A stretch of DNA of 64,000 nt from Delphinus delphis (GCF_949987515.2 NC_082703.1:13850680-13914679); one strand, 5' to 3'. Counted from the stretch's first letter, positions 34,455 to 47,190 are shown. The notes: generated by a model not told the origin, from the sequence alone. Program-made: numbers and translations.

Positions 34455-36115
34455 AAAGAGACTCCTTCCAACTGAGTGGGTCATAGAGAAACTAGAATTC
34501 CACTTACAGGTGGTGGGAAAGGCATGTTGTGAACAAAGAATTTACAAATGGTCCTTTTTTCTTCTAGGTCTTTTTCATCAATCAAATCCCTGGGCTTTTA
34601 ACCTGTTAGCTAAAAAAGTGCAGTAATTCATAATTTCTGAATTACTATTAGCCCGTTCTCATGTAATGATACTTTGCATTGCTTTTCAAATCCTGGGATT
34701 GAAATAATAATAAAAGAGTAGGAACACTGATTATTTAAAATTTTTTTCTATGCGATACATACAGGGGACATGATGTACCTCCTTTTATTTTTACGCTATT
34801 TTTGGAACGTTTATTTTCTTTGCTATCCTAGGAACAGTTAAAGGCATACTTCCAGTAGTGTGAGATTACATTTTTAATTTGTGCTATAAACGTGGAACGG
34901 TTTATATGGTGAAGAATTCAGTGGGTCTACCTACACTATTGACCACTGTGATTTTAATAAACCATAGCCTTTGTTTAATTGCATCCTCTGCGAGCACAGA
35001 CCTGAAGAGCTCAGTCCATCTGCTTTATTGTCGTTTCCTTCTATCGAGTCCTGTTTTGTTTCCCCTTCTCTACTATACGAATGCGTCTTAGTAATACAGG
35101 AAATATTGTGACTGTATTATGTGAAGCTGAACCGTATGCTGAAAGTAGATCATACCAAGCCATTTCTCTCTCTCTCCCTCTTTTTGCTCAGTATCACCTT
35201 CTAAATTTATAGTTATTTGCAAATGATGGGATTATACTTTCAGGATTGTCTTGTATCAGATATGTAGCTCCCCATTCTCTAAAGAAGCCTTATTATGCAA
35301 ATTAGATGCATTTTCTTGATTCATGAATTCATATCGTGATTTTATTTGGGGATCCCTCGAGGTAATCGCTTACTCGGGTGGTTCAGAAGACGGGAGGGAT
35401 CCAAGTCATACAGTGAACATTTTCCATCACATAAAGGCAGTTCTATCTTCCGCAGAAAATCAATGAAGCAATCACTGTGACAATATGTTGGAGACTGGAG
35501 AAAGAAGATCAATCAGTGGTCATTTAGGATCACTGTTCCTTTTTCCCAACTCTAAGAGTGATCTTTACTGGGTAATCACAGAGCCCTCTTCTAGGTCCCC
35601 ATTTAAATGCCTCAGTTTTATCCTCTGAAAAAACAATGATCAGGTAGGAGAGCGCTTGGGGCAGGCAAAGGCACTTTACCTGGAAGTGGGTAAAGAGCTT
35701 CCCTAGGTTCCTTGGGAATATTTTTCTATTTTCCTGCTTCAAGAAAGAGCATAATAAAAATACTTCAGCAGGAAGTAAAGCTCTCCCCAAATTACTAAGT
35801 CCCGGGAGACCCAGGATTGGAGCATCTTCGCTATCAGCTCCTTTTGAGGCTGGCACGTCGGTGCTTCCTTGCAAAAGTGAGCTCAGCAGGGCGTGGAGGA
35901 CGCCAGCTCTGCAGTGGAAGTGGTCCCTGTCCTTATTGCCCTGTGTTCCCCAGTAAACTAAGAGGACACCAGCTCTCTATAATAACCAGGCTTCTGACCC
36001 TTTTTTGGCCTTTTTGGACTATGAAAATTTAGTTTTTCTAAGATACTGAATGTCAATTTTGGGAACAAAAAGTAGTTGGATTAAGGGACTATAGTTTAAT
36101 AGCGGTAACTGGATT
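34455..36115. other. Intronic DNA, largely unique
   Basis: AT-rich. No confident repeat or exon. Confidence 0.4.
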
Positions 36116-36117
36116 TT

Positions 36118-36240
36118 TTTTTTTTATTGATGTATAGTTGATTTACAATGTTGTATTAATTTCTGCTGTACAGCCAAGTGACTCAGTTACACATATACAT
36201 TCTTTTTTCTAGTCTTTTCCATTATGGTTTATCCCAGACT
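36118..36240 (-). mobile_element. L1 3'-end fragment
   Basis: A T-run followed by 'attgatgtatagttgatttacaatgttg' and 'ctgctgtacagccaagtgactcagtt', the antisense 3' terminus of ruminant/cetacean-type L1. Severely 5'-truncated at about 120 bp. Confidence 0.8.
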
Positions 36241-36535
36241 CAATTTTTATATGTAATTACTAGGAATTTCAGAGGAGTCACAGGCAGCTCACCTGGAGCA
36301 GCCTAAGATTTGACACCTGAGTGACTTAAGTTGCACTCAGCAGCTACTTTCTAAAATAAAGAGAAGGTGTCCAGAGAGTCATTGATATCATGTGTCATCT
36401 GCTGTTTTTTGGCGTGACTCCCCCCCTGCAGGGCTTTCCTGGACCGTGACCCTTGTTGAGTTAGCAGTCCTTCTGAGTTAAGGTAACTCGTAATCCCTGC
36501 CCTTACCAGCTTACACCGTTTGTCTGCCTTCCCTT

Positions 36536-38087
36536 TTTTATTTTAAACATCTTTATTTGAGTATGATTGCTTTACAATGTTGTGTTAGTTTCTGCTGTAT
36601 AATAAAGTGAAGCAGCTACATGCATACGTATATCCCCATATCCCCTCCCTCTTGCGTCTCCCTCCCACCCTCCCTATCCCACCCCTCTAGGTGGTCACAA
36701 AGCACCGAGCTGATCGCCCTGTGCTATGCAGCTGCTTCCCACTAGCTATCTATTTTACGTTTGGTAGTGTATATATGTCAATGTTATTCTCTCACTTCGT
36801 CCCAGCTTACCCTTCCCCCTCCCCGTGTCCTCAAGTCCATTCTCTACGTCTGTGTCTTTATTCCTGTCCTGCCCCTAGGTTCATCAGAACCATTTTATTT
36901 TAGATTCCATATATATGTGTTAGCATACGGTATTTGATTTTCTCTTTCTGACTTACTTCACTCTGTATGACAGACTCTAGGTCCATCCACCTCACTACAA
37001 ATAACTCAATTTCATTTCTTTTTATGGCTGAGTAATATTCCATTGTATATATGCGCCACATCTTCTTTAACCATTCATCTGTCGATGGACACTTAGGTTG
37101 CTTCCATGTCCTGGCTATTGTAAATAGTGCTGCAATGAACATTTTGGTACATGACTCTTTTCAAATTATGGGTTTCTCAGGGTATATGCCCAGTAGTGGG
37201 ATTGCTGGGTCATATGGTAGTTCTATTTTTAGTTTTTTAAGGAACCTCCATACTGTTCTCCATAGTGACTGTATCAATTTACATTCCTACCAACAGTGCA
37301 GGAGGGTTCCCTTTTCTCCACACCCTCTCCAGCATTTATTGTTTGTAGGTTTTTTGATGATGGCCATTCTGACCGGTATGAGGTGATACCTCATTGTAGT
37401 TTTGATTTGCATTTCTCTAATGATTAGTGATGTTGAGCATCTTTTCATGTGTTTGTTGGCAATCCGTATATCTTCTTTGGAGAAATGTCTATTTAGATCT
37501 TCTGCCCTTTTTTGGATTGGGTTGTTTTTTTGACATTGAGCTGCATGAGCTGCTTGTAATTAATCCTTTGTCCGTTGCTTCATTTGCAAATATTTTCTCC
37601 CATTCTGAGGGTTGTCTTCTCATCTTTTTTATGGTTTCCTTTGATGTGCAGAAGCTTTTAAGTTTCATTAAGTCCCATTTGTTTATTTTTGTGTTTATTT
37701 CCATTTCTCCAGGAGGTGGGTCAGAAAGGATCTTGCTGTGATTTACGTCATAGAGTGTTCCACCTATGTTTTCCTCTAAGAGTTTTATAGTATCTGGCCT
37801 TACATTTCGGTCTTTAATCCATTTTGAGTTTATTTTTGTGTATGGTGTTAGGGTGTGTTCTAATTTCATTCTTTCACATGTAGCTGTCCAGTTTTCCCAG
37901 CACCACTTATTGAAGAGGCTGTCTTTTCTCCATTATATACTCTTGCCTCCTTTATCAAAGATAAGGTGACCATATGTGTGTAGGTTTACCTCTGGACTTT
38001 CTATCCTGTTTCATCGATCTGTATTTCTGTTTTTGTGCCAGTACCATACTGTCTTCATTACTGTAGCTTTGTAGTATAGTCTGAAGT
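36536..38087 (-). mobile_element. 5'-truncated L1 LINE, antisense
   Basis: The 3' UTR (36536-36900) reads as the complement of 'gcagaaactaacacaacattgta' and 'agcaccgagctgatc'. ORF2 C-terminal pieces follow at 36900-37142 and 37489-37869 ([31 protein letters not shown]). It stops abruptly at 38087 within ORF2. Several frame breaks are present. Confidence 0.92.
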
Positions 38088-38089
38088 TC

Positions 38090-39435
38090 CCTGCCCATTT
38101 TTAATCATTGTATCCAGGAGTTTCCAATTCTGCCTTTTGAGTTTAGTTTCTTCAAGGAGAGCTAGGTTTTTATGAGGAAAGAATTTCTAAGCTTCTCATT
38201 TTTTGAAACTTTTTTTTTTTTTTTTTAACTTAGGTGGACTCTTAATTGACTTGTTTGGGACCTAGATATCCTTTTTAGTAGCTAATTCACACATAAAGGC
38301 AAAAGAAATCTCAAGTAATCTTTCGGATGAGAACATTTCAGTGCTGTGTTATATGACTTTATGATATCTCATCTTAGTTCCTGTTTTTCTTCCCTCCCTC
38401 CCTCCTTCCTTCCTTTATTCCTGTTTTCTTCTCTTTCTTTCTTTCTTTCTTTTTTTTTTTAAACAGAGCCTAGAGCCTGTAGTTGAGTTTATCTTGGGAT
38501 GCAACTGGGAAAATTCACTTTACCTGATAAAGAAAATAAACTTCAAAAGCATCTGGTAGATAGCTGGTACACATTACAGGAAGGGAATAGCTAATTTTAT
38601 GCTGACTGTAGTTCTGTAAGATGATGTAAATATGTTTGAATATTTTAGGGGAAAGAAATGTAAAAAGTGATTTCACCCAAACAGTTATTTGTGGTCTTCT
38701 GCATTTGGACCTGTCTGAAACACATCCAAGTCAACAGAAGAATATTGGGAATGTGAATTTGGTCCAAGGAATGTTGAACATATTTTTGCTGTGTCATTTT
38801 CAGTATGAAGGCACTGTGTCACTAATGTGTGAGCTGGAGGGAAGAAGGGGCGGAGGAGTGGGGGCAGGGCCATCTTGTTGCACAGTTCCACTGCAGGCAG
38901 CATGAGCAGTGCCCCTGGCATCATGCCCTGAACAGCCCTCTTGGCCATTGGCAACAGGCCTGGTTGGCTTGTGGGTAGAAATATCTTTGTTCACTCATTT
39001 ATTCATTTGTGGTTATAGCTGGTTAGGGGTGAAGTCCAAACTCAGAATGAACCAGGTCATAGCACCCCAGGGAAATCGGTCTCTAAGGCTGGCCATAGGG
39101 GTAGGAATCAGATGGTCAACACAGAGGTTAGCGACGTTTTGTTGATGTGGTCTGGAGAAATCTAAGGGGTAGAGACCAAGAGTCCAGGGGGTCATGGCTG
39201 GTAGAACAAGAGCATAAGTGAGAGCCTGTTGTTGGTGAGGTCAACTGGGTAGGAATTCTGTATGCCCCCACCTAAGCAGGAAGTAGATGAAGGGCTTTGA
39301 AGCTCCCTGGAATGTGTAGAAGGAGCCACTGTTAATTTCAGAAAGGGATGGGGGGGATGGAGTGGGCAACAGCATCAGTTGGAGGTCTTATGCTGTATCC
39401 ATTGGGAGTGAATTGTCCCATAGAGAATCAATCAC
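38090..39435. other. Intronic DNA with pyrimidine tracts
   Basis: Contains a CCCT/CTTT/T-rich tract at 38391-38460. No exon or firm repeat in the rest. Confidence 0.4.
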
Positions 39436-39439
39436 CAGT

Positions 39440-40985
39440 TATTAAATTATTTAAAAATAGGTATTCTAAGTTGAGGGATTTATGCTACCTGACTTCCTTT
39501 GAAGGAAGGAACTGCTATGGTGACGGAAAGCAAATCAGGGGCTGATGGTGTGGGCAGGGGATGGACTACAAGGGAACTTTTGTGGGTGATGGAAATATTC
39601 CACATCATGATTGTGGTGGGGATGACAAGACTGGATTCTAAGTTGAGGGATTTATACTGCCTGACTTCAAAACTTCCTTTGAAGCTACAGTAATCAAGAC
39701 AGTGTTGTATTGGTGTAAGGACAGATAAATCAATCAGTAGAACAGAATAGACCCATATATATGGTTAATTGATTTTTGACAAAGGTACAAAATAATTCAG
39801 TGAGGGAGAGATAATATTTTCAAAAATAGTGCTGAAACAATTAGTTATCTGTATTCATAAAAATGAACCTTGACCTCTACCTTGTACCATACACACAAAT
39901 TCACTTGAAATGAATCATAGGTCTAAATGTAAGAGCTAAGACTGTAAAATCTTACGAAGAAAGCATAGGAGACTCCTATGCTTATGAAGAAAGCATAGGA
40001 GAAACTCCTGTGCTTACGAAAATTTTGCTATATAGGACTTAATCAAAATGCAAAACTTTTGGTCTTCAAAAGACCTGTTAAGAAAATGAAGAGGCCATCC
40101 ATAGTTCAGGAGAAAATATTTGCAAAACGTATACCTGATAAAAACCAAAACAGAACTCTTACAAGTCAATAATTATAAAACCAAATTAAAAACTGGGCAA
40201 AAGATTTGAATAAACACTTCCCCAAACAGGGTGTATGAATGGCAAATAAGCATATTAAAAGATAGTAGCATCACTAGTCATTAGAGAAACACAAATTAAA
40301 ACCCGTAGGAGATATAGCTACCCACCCGCTAGAATGGCAAAGATTAAAAAGACTGACCAGACAAAGTGCTGGTGAGGATTTGTAACAACTGGGGTTCTCC
40401 TCATTGCTACTGGGAATGTAAAGTGGTGTAACCATTGGAAAACAGTTTGGTAGTTTCTAATAAATTTAAACATGCATTTACCATACAATTTAGCAATTTC
40501 ATTCCTTGGTATTCACCCAAGAGGAATGAAAATCTGTGTTTATAAAAAGATTTATACACAAATGTTTATAATAGCTTTTTTCATAATGGCCAAATATTGG
40601 AAACAACTTGTCTGCTAAATAGATAAATTGTGGTATATTACTTAGCAATAAAAAGAAGTGAACTACTGATGAAACAGTGTAGATGAATGTCAAGAGCATT
40701 GTGCTAAGTGAAAGAAGCCAAACACAAAAATGTACGTACTTTTGGGCTTGAATCCAATTATAGGAAATTCTAGAAAGGCAAAACTGCTGTGGTGACAGAA
40801 AGCAAATGGACTACAAGGGAACTTTTGTGGGTGATGGAAATATTCCACATCATGATTGTGGTGGGGATGACAAGACTGGATATGTTTGTCGAACTGCATC
40901 AACTATTACACTTAAAATTAGGGAATTTTATTATATGTAAATTATACCTCATTAAAGCTAATTTTAAAATAAGTTCTGGTTAAAA
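39440..40985 (+). mobile_element. Old L1 (L1M-like) 3' part, internally rearranged
   Basis: The ORF2 C-terminal region ('acttcctttgaagctacagtaatcaagacagtg', 'gggcaaaagatttgaataaacacttcccc', 'gaatgtaaagtggtgtaaccattgg') leads into a 3' UTR ending 'attatacctcattaaagct' at about 40960. A stretch of the 3' UTR (39505-39636) is also found misplaced upstream, inside ORF2 sequence. Confidence 0.85.
39951..40012. repeat. 30-32-bp tandem duplication with a 10-bp-arm palindrome
   Basis: 'cttacgaagaaagcatagga…' at 39951 repeats from 39981. The first unit contains AAGCATAGGA-GAC-TCCTATGCTT (39961-39983), a perfect inverted repeat. Confidence 0.9.
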
Positions 40986-41065
40986 TAATTCCTTCGATAT
41001 CCTGAAACACATTTTTTCACATTAACGTGGTATGTGCCTTGTGATCCTATCCTTTGTATATGAAT

Positions 41066-41490
41066 TTTTTTTAATTAATTAATTTTTAAAAATTATTTTT
41101 ATTTATTTTTGTCTGCATTGGGCCTTCGTTGCTGCGCGCGGGCTTTCTCTAGTTGCGGCGAGCGGGGGCTACTCTTCGTTGCGGTGCGAGGGCCTCTCAT
41201 TGTGGTGGCTTCTCGTTGTGGAGCACAGGCTCTAGGTGCACGGGCTTCAGTAGTTGCAGCACCTGGGCTCAGTAGTTACAGCACGCGGGCTCTAGGGTGC
41301 ACAGGCTTCAGTAGTTGTGGCACGCAGGCTCAGTAGTTGTGGCTCACAGGCTCTAGAGTGCAGGCTCAGTAGCTGTGGTGCACGGGCTTAGTTGCTCTGC
41401 GGCATGTGGGATCTTCCTGGACCAGAGATTGAACCCGTGTCCCCTGCATTGGCAGGCGGATTCTTAACCACTGCGCCACCAGGGAAGTCC
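41066..41490 (-). mobile_element. CHR-type SINE, long variant (full length)
   Basis: The longest copy here, about 425 bp, with four or more 'cagtagttg.ggc' internal units. The target duplication TGTATATGAAT occurs at 41055-41065 and 41491-41501. Confidence 0.93.
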
Positions 41491-41501
41491 TGTATATGAA
41501 T

Positions 41502-42925
41502 ATTTTGATAAGTGGAACATGTTATGAAGATACATCCAGATTTCCCACCTATGTTTGTGTGATTGGTTATATTCTATTATGTTGAACCATATGAAATTGT
41601 TGATATCCAGTAATTTTTGAACTGTAAAAGTGGCAGTTTCCTGTTCAACTAAGAGAAGAAATTTTGTTTGTTTTCTAATTCATTGGAAAGACTTTTGGCA
41701 GTGGTTACAGCTCAAGATTATGTGGCAGTGGTCAAATTTCAAGGGTTTTGTAAGCCAAAAAGCCTAAATTTTTGTTCTAAGTTATGCATTTTCTTTTCCC
41801 TCATTTTGCTTTTTCAGTTCAGTAGATGTTTCATGTATCTATCGCTTTTAGGGTGTTACACTTGGAATTACAGTGGATGGATATAAAGATGAGTTTGTTG
41901 CCCTTGCCCGGAAGAATTTAGGTGATGAAATTAAAAGACATGTATAGACTTTGCCATAATCACGACTGTGAAATACAGCTCTTAGTCACTGCTGTCTCCA
42001 TTGTAGTAATTATAGAAAGGTATTTGGATTTTCTTACTGAAGAAACAAGTGCTGTGGATGTGTATATATAAATCTATGTGCGTATGAGCCTAAAGAAAAA
42101 CTAGAAACAAGGTCAGCAATTTGCATAATATTCAAGTCTGCCAAGAGCAAGCAGCTCTTAACCTTTTTCAAGAAAAGTCTGTATTGTTTGCCGTTACTTA
42201 GTGGATGACCTCACACTGACTCTTTCTTTAGTTATCCATTGACTGTATTGAGCTGTGGGTCATAAGTGAGGTGAGCACTGCTTAAGAAGGTTTGCTTCTG
42301 GGTGTCTTTGTGGCCTTTTGTTTGGTGTGCAGAAGATGTGGGGAAAGTGGCTGTCACTTCATCCTAAGACTAAATTTCATTGTTTGTTGAGTTGGTGACA
42401 GGGGCCACACTACGCATCAAGTGAAGAACCCTGGGAAACTTCTAAAGACGTATTCTAGAGCATTCAGTACAACACTGTGTCCAGGCTGGTCAACTCGATG
42501 CCCAGTTTTCTTAGGTTTCTGAGTGGAGACCCATCTGAGCAAAATGGAAAACAACAGAATGCATGCTAAATTTATGCCTCCTAACTCTGGTGTATTTCCT
42601 CCTTCTCTTCTCCTAAATAAGTCCAGGGGACTGAGAGGGCTATTCTTTTTATGTGGAGTGAAGCTATTCTAGCGGTCAGATGAGATTGTTGATAGTTGAC
42701 ACATAGCACATAGGCTGTTATTTTTGGACCTCTGCCCCAGAAGAGCATGTACCCAAGAAATGATGTTATATAAGTGGGATGGGTTTCCATGTTTTGTTCT
42801 GTGCTCTCTTTGTGGCGTCTCACAGCTGTTTGTGTGTGTTACCTCTGACAATAGCCTTTACTTTTGATCAAGGATTTGCAGTTCTCAGAGGGAGCAGGCA
42901 TACTCAAATTAAGTACTGCAGTAGT
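41502..42925. other. Intronic DNA, mostly unique
   Basis: A segment at 41850-41945 weakly resembles an L2 piece. No exon seen. Confidence 0.4.
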
Positions 42926-42929
42926 TTTT

Positions 42930-43090
42930 TTGGTGCCATTGTGGGGCAGTGGAAGAGAGTCCATGGTTTGGATCAGCCAGATGTGGCTCAATCCTAGATC
43001 CTCCACCCTAAGGTGTATAATCCTGGGCAAGTTGTTTAATTTTGAGCTGCCACTTTCCTTATCTGAAAAGTGGGATTAATGCTGCTGTCA
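42930..43090 (+). repeat. MIR SINE
   Basis: 'tgtggggcagtggaagagagtcc…cctgggcaagttgtttaattttgagctgccactttccttatctgaaaagtgg' follows MIR order. Confidence 0.65.
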
Positions 43091-43119
43091 CTTAAAACTG
43101 TTGAAAAATAGACACTAAC

Positions 43120-43345
43120 TGCCAATATTCTTTTTAAAATAGTCTTTTAAAAATTATCATACAGAAAAAAAATTATCATATAGTAAAATTGACTTTTTTC
43201 AGCGTATAATCCTATGACTTTTAACTCATGTATAGATTCATGTAATCACCACCACAATCAAGGTACAGGAAAATCCTATTACCCCCCGAAAACTCCCTCC
43301 TGCTGACCCTTTATAATCACATCCTTCCTCCTTCACAAAGACCTG
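43120..43345 (-). mobile_element. Old L1M 3' UTR fragment
   Basis: 'aaaattgacttttttcagcgtataat…caccaccacaatcaaggtacagga' matches the antisense 3' UTR of old L1M elements. Confidence 0.6.
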
Positions 43346-43856
43346 TTCTTGAAAAGGGTCATGGGGTACAAATCATGCTTAATTTATATTTCATATCACT
43401 CTAAACTTACGGAAATCTTTAGCTTATGACGAAAAAAATGCATATGTCAGGAATCACTTTTCTATTTGTGACAGGAGAATGTGCGTGTGTGTGCACACGC
43501 GCGTGACGCACAAAAAGAGCAACACGGAATTTTTTTCTTCTCCCTTCACCCCTTTCTTAGGAAATACTTACATAATCCTGCACATTGGAGAAGCTAAACT
43601 CCAGAAAAGTCTAATTCCCAAACGATGTCCTCTGTTTTGAGATTCTTTCTAATGAAATCATACATTAACATGAAATTTAACAAAATCGTGTTTGGTACCA
43701 CATTTAACATCAGCTCCAACAAGGTTGTAAAATATGCACTTTGTCTATAAAATCCTTCCATCTTTTGAGGCAGAGTTCTTTGAAAAATGGTATCTGCCCT
43801 AAGTTACTTGCAGTCTAATTTAAGAGACAAAACTAAGACAAGCCTTCCTGTCCCTT

Positions 43857-44342
43857 ATGAGTTGAATTGTACCCCGCCTCAAAAAAAAAAAAAAAAAAAG
43901 ACATATTGGAGTCTTAACCCCCAGTACCTCAGAATGTGATCTTACTTGGAGATAGAGTCATTATAGAAGTAAGTAAAAATGAAATCATTAGGGGCCAATT
44001 AGGGTGGGCCCTAATCCAGTATGACTCCATGTCTTTATAAAAAGGGGAAATGTGGACTCAGAGACACGCACACAGGGGAAGGTACCATGTGAGGCGAAAG
44101 GCAGAGATTGGGGTGCTGCATCTATAAGCCGAGAAATGCCAAAGAACCAAAGATAGCCAGCACAGTGCAGAAGCTGGGGGAGGGGCATGGACCAGATTCT
44201 CCTTCACGACTCTCGGAAGAAACCACCCTGCCAAACGCCTTGATCTTGAACTTCCAGCCTCCGGAACTGTGAGAAAATACATTTCTGTTGTTTAGAGCCC
44301 AGCTGGTGGTATTTTGTATGGCAGCTCTAGGACATTAATACA
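43857..44342 (+). mobile_element. MLT1-type (MaLR) solitary LTR
   Basis: Order: 'gttgaattgtacccc', 'gagtcttaacccccagtacctcagaatgtgatcttacttgg', 'gtgggccctaatccagtatgac', 'gccaaacgccttgatcttgaacttccagcctccggaactgtgag', 'ctaggacattaatac'. All are hallmarks of MLT1/MST LTRs. An A-run of 18 sits at 43881-43898. Confidence 0.85.
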
Positions 44343-44515
44343 CTGTCCTTAATAGAAACTGCCAATTTTCAATGGCGGTTTCTTGGTGTACAGGAAGAAA
44401 GGACACTGGTGTTTGGTAAATTTGGAGTCTCAGTGTTGATGACCACTCAGTATATGATGTGGACGTTTCCTGGTGCTGACACCTCCATGTGTAGAACACA
44501 GTATTTTCTTGACTC

Positions 44516-44731
44516 TTTTTTTTTTTTTTTTTTTTTTTTGCGGTGCGCGGGCCTCTCACTGCTGTGGCCTCTCCCGTTGCGGAGCACAGGCTCCAGACGC
44601 GCAGGCTCAGCGGCCATGGCTCACGGGCCCAGCCGCTCCGTGGCACGTGGGATCCTCCCGGGCCAGGGCACGAACCCGCGTCTCCTGCATCGGCAGGCGG
44701 AGTCTCAACCACTGCGCCACCAGGGAAGCCC
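44516..44731 (-). mobile_element. CHR-type SINE, short form
   Basis: Long T-run, then 'gcggtgcgcgggcctctcactg' to 'ccaccagggaagccc'. The flanking duplication is unclear. Confidence 0.93.
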
Positions 44732-45079
44732 TCTGCTTTACATTTTTTAAAAATGTGGTATTTGAAGGTCCAAATTCATAGGGCATATTTACATAATCTA
44801 CTTAAAAATTCTCTGATCCCACTGAGACCTCCTGACCTTTCCACTTTTATATTGTCTTCCAGCCCCACTCATGTCCTCGCTTCCTCACCCAGTTTAAACT
44901 GCGTGGCCCATTACTGACTATTCACCTCAGTTCCCTTAGCCCAGGTTCCATTCTGGTGTTCATGTATTTGAACTCAGCTGCAGAAAAACAACCAAGGAAA
45001 AAGCAGGCATAGGAAGAAACTTTCTCACCTTCCCACCACTACATTTACCAGCTGACTTGTGTGCACACCCATATGCCTA

Positions 45080-45670
45080 CTCCGCCTTGCCTGTTGTGAT
45101 ACAGGAACCATCCCTGCCCTGGCCAGTTATTCGCAGGACACCTTCTACTCTCTCTACTCAGAAGCCCTTCATCCTACAGTGAGTGCTGCCCCCTCTCTCC
45201 TGCTTCACCAGTTTCCCCTGTACTTGATCAATCCTTCAGCAGATCATCAGACTGTAGCATGTCCTTTCTTAAAACAAACAACCAAAGCATGTTTTCACTT
45301 TATGGTCCATGCTAGCTGTTGTCTCTATCCTGTTTATAGTAAAGTTCCTTGAAAATGTTGTTCATCCTCCACATTTGCATCCGTACTTCCCATTCCTTCT
45401 CTGAATCTCTTTCAGTCCAACTTTGTCCCCACCGCTGATCCAGAGCCGCTCTTGCCGTGCTCTCCAGTGATGTGCGTGTGGTCAGCTGTCAGTTCTCAGC
45501 GTGCCCTCCACTTGACCCCGCTGCTGTTCCCTCTGTCCTTCTGGAGACACTGCCTTCCCCAGGCATCCTGTTTCTTCACTGCTTTGGGGACATCATTTGC
45601 CCAGCTGGCTTCTTATCTCACTGGGTGCTCAGTCCCCTTTGCTGGATGTGCTTCCTCATCCCAGCATGAA
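45080..45670 (+). mobile_element. Ancient non-LTR LINE (L2/CR1-clade-like) coding fragment
   Basis: The stretch 'gtccccaccgctgatcc…ctgctcttgcc…gtcagttctcag…cttgacc…ctggagacactgccttc…tatctcactgggtgctcagtcccctttgctgg' keeps the order of a widespread old mammalian LINE reverse-transcriptase segment. Heavily diverged; the exact family is uncertain. Confidence 0.5.
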
Positions 45671-45727
45671 GTGTCCCAGGCCACCAGGGATGGCTCCGGC
45701 CTCAGACTTCTGCTCTCTCTCCTCTAG

Positions 45728-46041
45728 CAGAGATTGGCAGAATTTTCTGAAAAAAGTCTTTTTTCAACAAATCTTTTAAGTTTTGTGGGCCACATAGTCT
45801 GTCACAGTTATTCAACTGCCAAGACAGCCCTAGATATTACGTAAATAAATGAGTGCGACTGTGTTCCAGTAAAACTATTAATCGACTCTCATATTTTAAT
45901 TTCATATTGTTTTTATGCATCAAGAAATACTACTATTTTACCATTTCAAAATGTAAAAACCATTCTTAGCTCACAGGTCATGTAAAAATAGGCTGTAGCC
46001 TGTCATACAAAAATCAGCCGTAGTTTGCTGATACCTGCTCT
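45728..46041. mobile_element. hAT-like non-autonomous DNA transposon
   Basis: Left end 'cagagattggcagaattttctgaaaaaagtc', right end 'cgtagtttgctgatacctgctctg', with 'gggccacatagtctgtcacagttattcaactgcc' and 'gactgtgttccagtaaaact' between. This is the layout of a common MER-type hAT fossil. Family name not assigned. Confidence 0.6.
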
Positions 46042-46304
46042 GCATCACAAAGTGATGTCATCCAACCTTGGTGTTACTGTATCACACATACGTAGATAAA
46101 TGAAGAATGTATACTTTCAGCTCTAACTATTCCTTGAATTTCAGACTAACGTATTCAGCTCCCTGTGTTATATCTCCACTTGAATGTCCAATAGGCATCT
46201 CATGTCTAAAACAGAGCTCTTGATTTTTTTCTCCCCTCTCAAAGCTACTTCTCTGAGTGGGTTCAACTTTAGTAAAAGTACACGGGTAATGCAGCCATCC
46301 CAGA

Positions 46305-46510
46305 TTGTGGTGGAAAGGAAGGGTAGGGATTCTGGAGTCAGACGTGTGTTCAAATCCCAACATTCTGCTCCTTGCTAGCTATGGGACCTTGAGAAAGTTA
46401 CCTGCCTTCTCCCTCTCTTGAAATATGAAAAAGACCTACTTTAAAGGCATGCGAGGATGGCGAATACTGTGCCTGGCCTATAATAGGCTCAGTAGATCGT
46501 AGAAACTACA
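46305..46510 (+). repeat. MIR SINE
   Basis: 'gattctggagtcagacgtgtgttcaaatcccaac', 'tagctatgggaccttgagaaagtta', 'ctgtgcctggcctataataggctcagta', in MIR order. Confidence 0.8.
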
Positions 46511-46727
46511 GTAAGAAGCCACCTATATGTAGATATCAGATGGAGAAAATTTTTATAGTCTATTTACATAATAGAATAAAGACAGTTTACCAAAGCAGAG
46601 TATAAATTAGAGAAAACGGACGTTCAGATAGGTAAAATAATCAATCAGTTTCCACCTTGCACAGGTAGGGCAACCCTGAAAACTGGACGTCTCATGAATC
46701 TCTGGCCAGTTTAGCTCTATTGGAGGA

Positions 46728-47117
46728 TGCTATGGGTTGAATTGTGTCCTCCTCAAATTCATATACTGAAGTCCTAAGTCCTGCTACCTCAGAGTGTGAC
46801 CTTATTTGGAGACAGTCTTGACAGAGATAATTAAGTTAGAAAGAATTCCTTAGATGGGCCTATTTCAATCTGTCTGGCATCCTCATCTTAAAAAGGAGAA
46901 ATCTGGAGACAGACAAGCAAACAGGGAAAACACGGACATCTCCAAGCCAAGGAGGGGGCCCGATTCAGATTCTCCTTTGAAACCCTCAGAAGGAACCAAC
47001 CTGGCGGACACCTTGATTTTGGACTTCTAGCTTCCAGAACTGATACAATACATTTCTGTGGTTTAAGCCACTCAATTTGTGGTCCTTTGTTATGGCAGCT
47101 GCCATGGAGCACCGATA
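46728..47117 (+). mobile_element. MLT1-type (MaLR) solitary LTR
   Basis: 'gggttgaattgtgtcctcctcaaattcatatactgaagtcctaagtcc', 'tgtgaccttatttggaga', 'gacaccttgattttggacttctagcttccagaact' and 'tttgttatggcagctgcc' appear in MLT1 order. Diverged. Confidence 0.85.
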
Positions 47118-47190
47118 CAGGAAGGATCAGGTAGACTTCATTAGCTTGGGCACCGATATAGGAAGGATCAGGTAGCCTTCATTAGCTTGG
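47109..47190. repeat. 41-bp tandem duplication at the end of an MLT1-type LTR
   Basis: 47109-47149 and 47150-47190 (gcaccgata.aggaaggatc…) differ at only two positions. Confidence 0.92.

Noticed and set aside
41836..41946. Possible hidden exon (open frame after a pyrimidine stretch ending in AG)
   Set aside because: No match to the MFHAS1 C-terminus. The sequence looks more like a diverged L2 piece and no convincing donor follows.
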